Source: Clostridiales bacterium (GTDB lineage: Bacteria > Bacillota > Clostridia > Oscillospirales > Oscillospiraceae). From it: a DNA stretch of 6,686 bases. This document shows, in pieces, positions 4,370 through 6,686 of the stretch; the stretch's first letter is position 1; each line of letters opens with the position of its first letter. The DNA lies in contig JAHZFC010000098.1 in the NCBI GenBank assembly GCA_019421525.1, positions 1-6,686 of the forward strand, given 5' to 3'. Made by a program: the position numbers and the translations under genes. The notes under the pieces were generated by a model. That model was not told where the DNA came from, ran no database searches, and worked only from the letters and a program-made list of their open reading frames with translations.

Positions 4370-5644
4370 ATGGGAAAGCGCTATGCGATTGTGGGCTTTG
4401 GCTGCGCGGGCTACCATGGACTGGAGGCGCTGCGCCAAAGTGACCCGGGATCTGAGATCCACGTTTTTTCCGAGCTGGACCAGCCGCCGGCCAACCCGAT
4501 GCTGACCACCTATTATGCCGCCGGGCGGCTGCCCTTTGAGGCGCTGTTCCCCTTTGGCAGCCTGGAGGAGGTGGCGCAGAGGCTCTCCCCCGTCCTCCAC
4601 ATGGACACCCGGGTGACTGCCCTGGACAAGGACAGCCGGGCTCTCGTCCTGGCTGACGGGGCGCGGATGGAGTTCGATGCCATCCTGCTGGCCACCGGGG
4701 CGGACCCGGTGGTGCCCCCGCTGGGGGTGAGCGTGGGCGGCCGGGTGCTGTGCATGCGCACGGTGGCCGACGCCAAGCGGCTGCGGGAGCGGCTGGAAGC
4801 GGGCGGCATCCGCTCGGTCACCGTGATCGGCGCGTCCATGGTGGGCATCAAGATCGTGGAGCTGTGCCGGGAGGCGGGCATCCGGTGTACCCTGGCCGAC
4901 CTGGCCGAGCGGGTGTTCCCCCTGGCGGCCCTGCCCGATGTATCCGCCGAGATCCAGCGGCGGCTGGAGGAGCAGGGGGTGGCCCTGCGCTTCGGAGCGG
5001 CGGTGACTCGGGCGGAAGAGACCCGGGACCAGGTGACCACCTATTTTGCCCAGGGGGAGCCGGTGGTCTCCGACCTGCTGGTGCTGTGCATCGGCACCCG
5101 GGCCCGGACGGAGCTGGCCCGGGCGGCCGGGCTGGAGGTGGACCGGGGCATCGTGGTCAACGACTCCATGGAGACCTCCGCCCCGGGCATCTACGCCGCC
5201 GGGGACTGCTGCCAGGGCCGGGAGATCATGTCCGGCGGGCACCAGATCATCGGCCTGTGGGCCAATGCCGCCTACCAGGGGCAGACCGCCGGCCACTGCA
5301 TGGCCGGAGACCCGGTGCTCTTTTCCGGCAATATCCTCCACAACATCACCCATTTCATGGGGATGGACTTCGTGGGCCTCGGGGACGTCCGGGCCCAGGG
5401 GGAGGTCTACCGGGTGGGCAAGCCCTCCGACCGGCGGTACATCGAGGCGGTGGTGGCGGACGGAGAGCTGCGGTGCGTCAACCTGCTGGACAGCTACCAC
5501 ATCAGCGGCGTGGTGAAGAACTACCTGATGAACCGCTTTACCGGCAACCGCGCCCCGCTGCCCACGGCCCTGCGGGGCCTGCTGGCCCGGGAGGGGTTCA
5601 CCGACGGATTTCTATCTCTGTTTGAGGGGGAGGCAAAGGCATGA
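4370..5644 (+). CDS. FAD-dependent NAD(P)H oxidoreductase (pyridine nucleotide-disulfide oxidoreductase fold)
   Basis: A 424-residue flavoprotein. Visible elements are the FAD dinucleotide fold GFGCAG (residues 9-14), the NPMLTTYYAAG segment (42-52) that replaces the RP.L..YLAG stretch of NADH-rubredoxin reductase relatives, LATGAD (107-112), a second dinucleotide fold VIGASMVGIK (152-161) for NAD(P)H, and the FAD-pyrophosphate motif GIYAAGDC (273-280). No CxxxxC redox disulfide is present, so it resembles the NirB/NasB electron-input class more than disulfide reductases. The start at 4370 has AGGAGGGG (4357-4364) 5 bases upstream and places the FAD motif right at the N-terminus. An in-frame ATG at 4313 (AAAGGA upstream) would add 19 residues. 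It overlaps the molybdoenzyme start by ATGA, so a 1:1 electron-transfer partnership is inferred. The natural donor is not determined. Confidence 0.9.
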   Translation: MGKRYAIVGFGCAGYHGLEALRQSDPGSEIHVFSELDQPPANPMLTTYYAAGRLPFEALFPFGSLEEVAQRLSPVLHMDTRVTALDKDSRALVLADGARMEFDAILLATGADPVVPPLGVSVGGRVLCMRTVADAKRLRERLEAGGIRSVTVIGASMVGIKIVELCREAGIRCTLADLAERVFPLAALPDVSAEIQRRLEEQGVALRFGAAVTRAEETRDQVTTYFAQGEPVVSDLLVLCIGTRARTELARAAGLEVDRGIVVNDSMETSAPGIYAAGDCCQGREIMSGGHQIIGLWANAAYQGQTAGHCMAGDPVLFSGNILHNITHFMGMDFVGLGDVRAQGEVYRVGKPSDRRYIEAVVADGELRCVNLLDSYHISGVVKNYLMNRFTGNRAPLPTALRGLLAREGFTDGFLSLFEGEAKA

Positions 5645-6686
5645 GCACCCTGGAAGAAAAGCTCCATGGCAAGATCCCCGGAGAGGACACGGGGATCGTC
5701 ACCCGCAACTCCTTCTGCGACGTGTGCGCCCCCGGTCCCCACTGCGGCGTGACGTGCTATGTGAAGGACGGCAAGATCATCAAGGTGGAGGGCACCGACG
5801 GACACCCCACCAACCACGGCCTGCTGTGCCCCAAGGGGCAGGCCAACCGGCAGTATGTCTACCGGAAGGACCGGGTGCTCACCCCCCTGCGCAGGGTGGG
5901 CGAGCGGGGCGAGGGCAGGTTCGAGCCCATCACTTGGGAGCAGGCCTGGGAGGAGATCATTCCCCGCCTCAATGCGGTGAAAGAGCGGTACGGCCCCTCG
6001 TCTGTTGCCTTCTACTCCGGCTATAACAAGTGGTACCGCCCCTTTTTGCAGCGGCTGTGCTACTCCTTCGGCTCGGTGAACTACGGCACCGAGTCCTCCT
6101 CCTGCTTCACCTCCACCGTCATGTCCTGGCGCCTGGCCACAGGGGCGGACTTTGCCGCTCCCGACCTGGGCCGGGCGGGGGTGTTCCTGGGGTGGTGCTG
6201 CAACCCCTACTACTCCGCCTACCTCATGATCGGCGGCCTGGAGAGAGCCCGCGAGCGGGGGATGAAGGTCATCATCGTGGACCCCCGCATCACCTCCGCG
6301 GTGGAGAAGGTGTGCGACCTCCACCTGCGCCCGCGCCCGGGCACCGACTGCGCCCTGGCCCTGGGCCTGGCCCGGGAGCTTATCGTCAACGACTGGGTGG
6401 ACCACGGGTACATCGAGGCGAACGTCTACGGCTACGAGCCCTACCGGGACTATGTCATGGGCTTTCCCCCTGAGCGGGTGGAGGAGCTCACCGGTGTGCC
6501 TGCCGGCCAGGTCCGCCAGGCCGCCCGGATGATCCACGAGAACATGCCCCTGGCCATCAACCAGTCCTCCGCCGCCCTGGTCCACCACAAAAACGGTATG
6601 CAGACCCACCGGGCGGTGATGGCCCTGTCCGCCATCATGGGCACCTTTGACCGCCCCGGCGGCATGATCCCCGCCCCCCTGACCTA
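5641..6686 (+). CDS. Molybdopterin (bis-MGD) oxidoreductase, DMSO reductase family, C-terminus outside window
   Basis: The first 348 residues of a molybdo/tungsto-enzyme; the frame is open at the window end (family members are usually 650-900 residues). The N-terminal [4Fe-4S] site is C26-x2-C29-x5-C35...C63, with LCPKG supplying the lysine K65 thought to relay electrons to the pterin. The segment SCFTSTVMSW...GAD (154-170) aligns by eye with the LCMSSAVAGY...G.D region of NapA/NarB nitrate reductases, making C155 the likely Mo/W ligand. IIVDPRIT (211-218) and RPGTD (232-236) are bis-MGD-binding signatures. There is no Tat signal, so it works in the cytoplasm. GGAGG (5629-5633) lies 7 bases before the ATG, which overlaps the flavoprotein stop. 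Its substrate is unknown: nitrate reductase, formate dehydrogenase and aromatic reductase/dehydroxylase types all remain possible. Confidence 0.93.
   Translation, partial: MSTLEEKLHGKIPGEDTGIVTRNSFCDVCAPGPHCGVTCYVKDGKIIKVEGTDGHPTNHGLLCPKGQANRQYVYRKDRVLTPLRRVGERGEGRFEPITWEQAWEEIIPRLNAVKERYGPSSVAFYSGYNKWYRPFLQRLCYSFGSVNYGTESSSCFTSTVMSWRLATGADFAAPDLGRAGVFLGWCCNPYYSAYLMIGGLERARERGMKVIIVDPRITSAVEKVCDLHLRPRPGTDCALALGLARELIVNDWVDHGYIEANVYGYEPYRDYVMGFPPERVEELTGVPAGQVRQAARMIHENMPLAINQSSAALVHHKNGMQTHRAVMALSAIMGTFDRPGGMIPAPLT

Noticed and set aside
3794..5500. A 568-codon open frame on the minus strand opposite the flavoprotein gene
   Set aside because: It is long only because GC-rich codons suppress stops. 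Its sequence is rich in H, G, P and R with no domain, it spans the divergent promoter region, and it lies opposite clear enzyme motifs on the plus strand.
5521..6609. A 362-codon minus-strand open frame opposite the molybdoenzyme
   Set aside because: It is a mirror shadow of the molybdoenzyme frame. It has biased composition, no ribosome binding site or family signature, and the plus strand shows unmistakable motifs.

Overview
The window looks like a chromosomal segment of a high-GC, low-oxygen Firmicute, most likely an Oscillospiraceae-type gut clostridium of the Flavonifractor/Lawsonibacter kind. This rests on GC-rich codon use, strong AGGAGG-type ribosome binding sites, sigma-A-like promoters, a Gram-positive lipoprotein nuclease, a phloretin-hydrolase-like protein and CAAGGGC-TCC-GCCCTTG hairpin repeats. 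The taxonomic call is an inference from style and gene content, not from a marker gene.

Layout. Positions 1-103 hold two compact inverted-repeat structures. They are followed by a translationally coupled pair on the plus strand: a MOSC-domain protein (128-568) and a MogA/MoaB-type molybdopterin adenylyltransferase (565-1059), both of the molybdenum cofactor (Moco) pathway. A roughly 400-base, AT-richer intergenic stretch (1060-1458) carries an inverted repeat, a small hairpin, a cluster of TTGTGGAA repeats and a good sigma-A promoter. That promoter drives an unrecognised 148-residue protein (1459-1905). A strong bidirectional terminator (1922-1953) separates this gene from a three-gene minus-strand operon. 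Read in its own direction, the operon encodes a phloretin/DAPG-hydrolase-family enzyme (4043-3255), a 137-residue protein of unproven function (3244-2831) and a lipoprotein DNA/RNA non-specific endonuclease (2834-1956).

The divergent control region (4044-4369) is the richest non-coding part. It holds a minus-strand extended -10 promoter framed by a perfect 7+7 inverted repeat, an 11-G homopolymer in the minus-strand leader, a second 8+8 inverted repeat beside the plus-strand promoter, a perfect extended -10 box (TGTTATAAT), and a roughly 150-base plus-strand leader that can fold into a multi-branched structure with mutually exclusive pairings near the ribosome binding site, resembling a riboswitch.

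The plus-strand operon then encodes an FAD/NAD(P)-binding oxidoreductase (4370-5644), coupled by an ATGA overlap to a cytoplasmic molybdopterin bis-MGD oxidoreductase (5641 to beyond the window end). My working reading is that the flavoprotein passes electrons from NAD(P)H to the molybdoenzyme, that the upstream MOSC/MogA pair helps supply its cofactor, and that the divergent phloretin-hydrolase-like enzyme points to aromatic or polyphenol substrates. The substrate of the molybdoenzyme cannot be read from this sequence.
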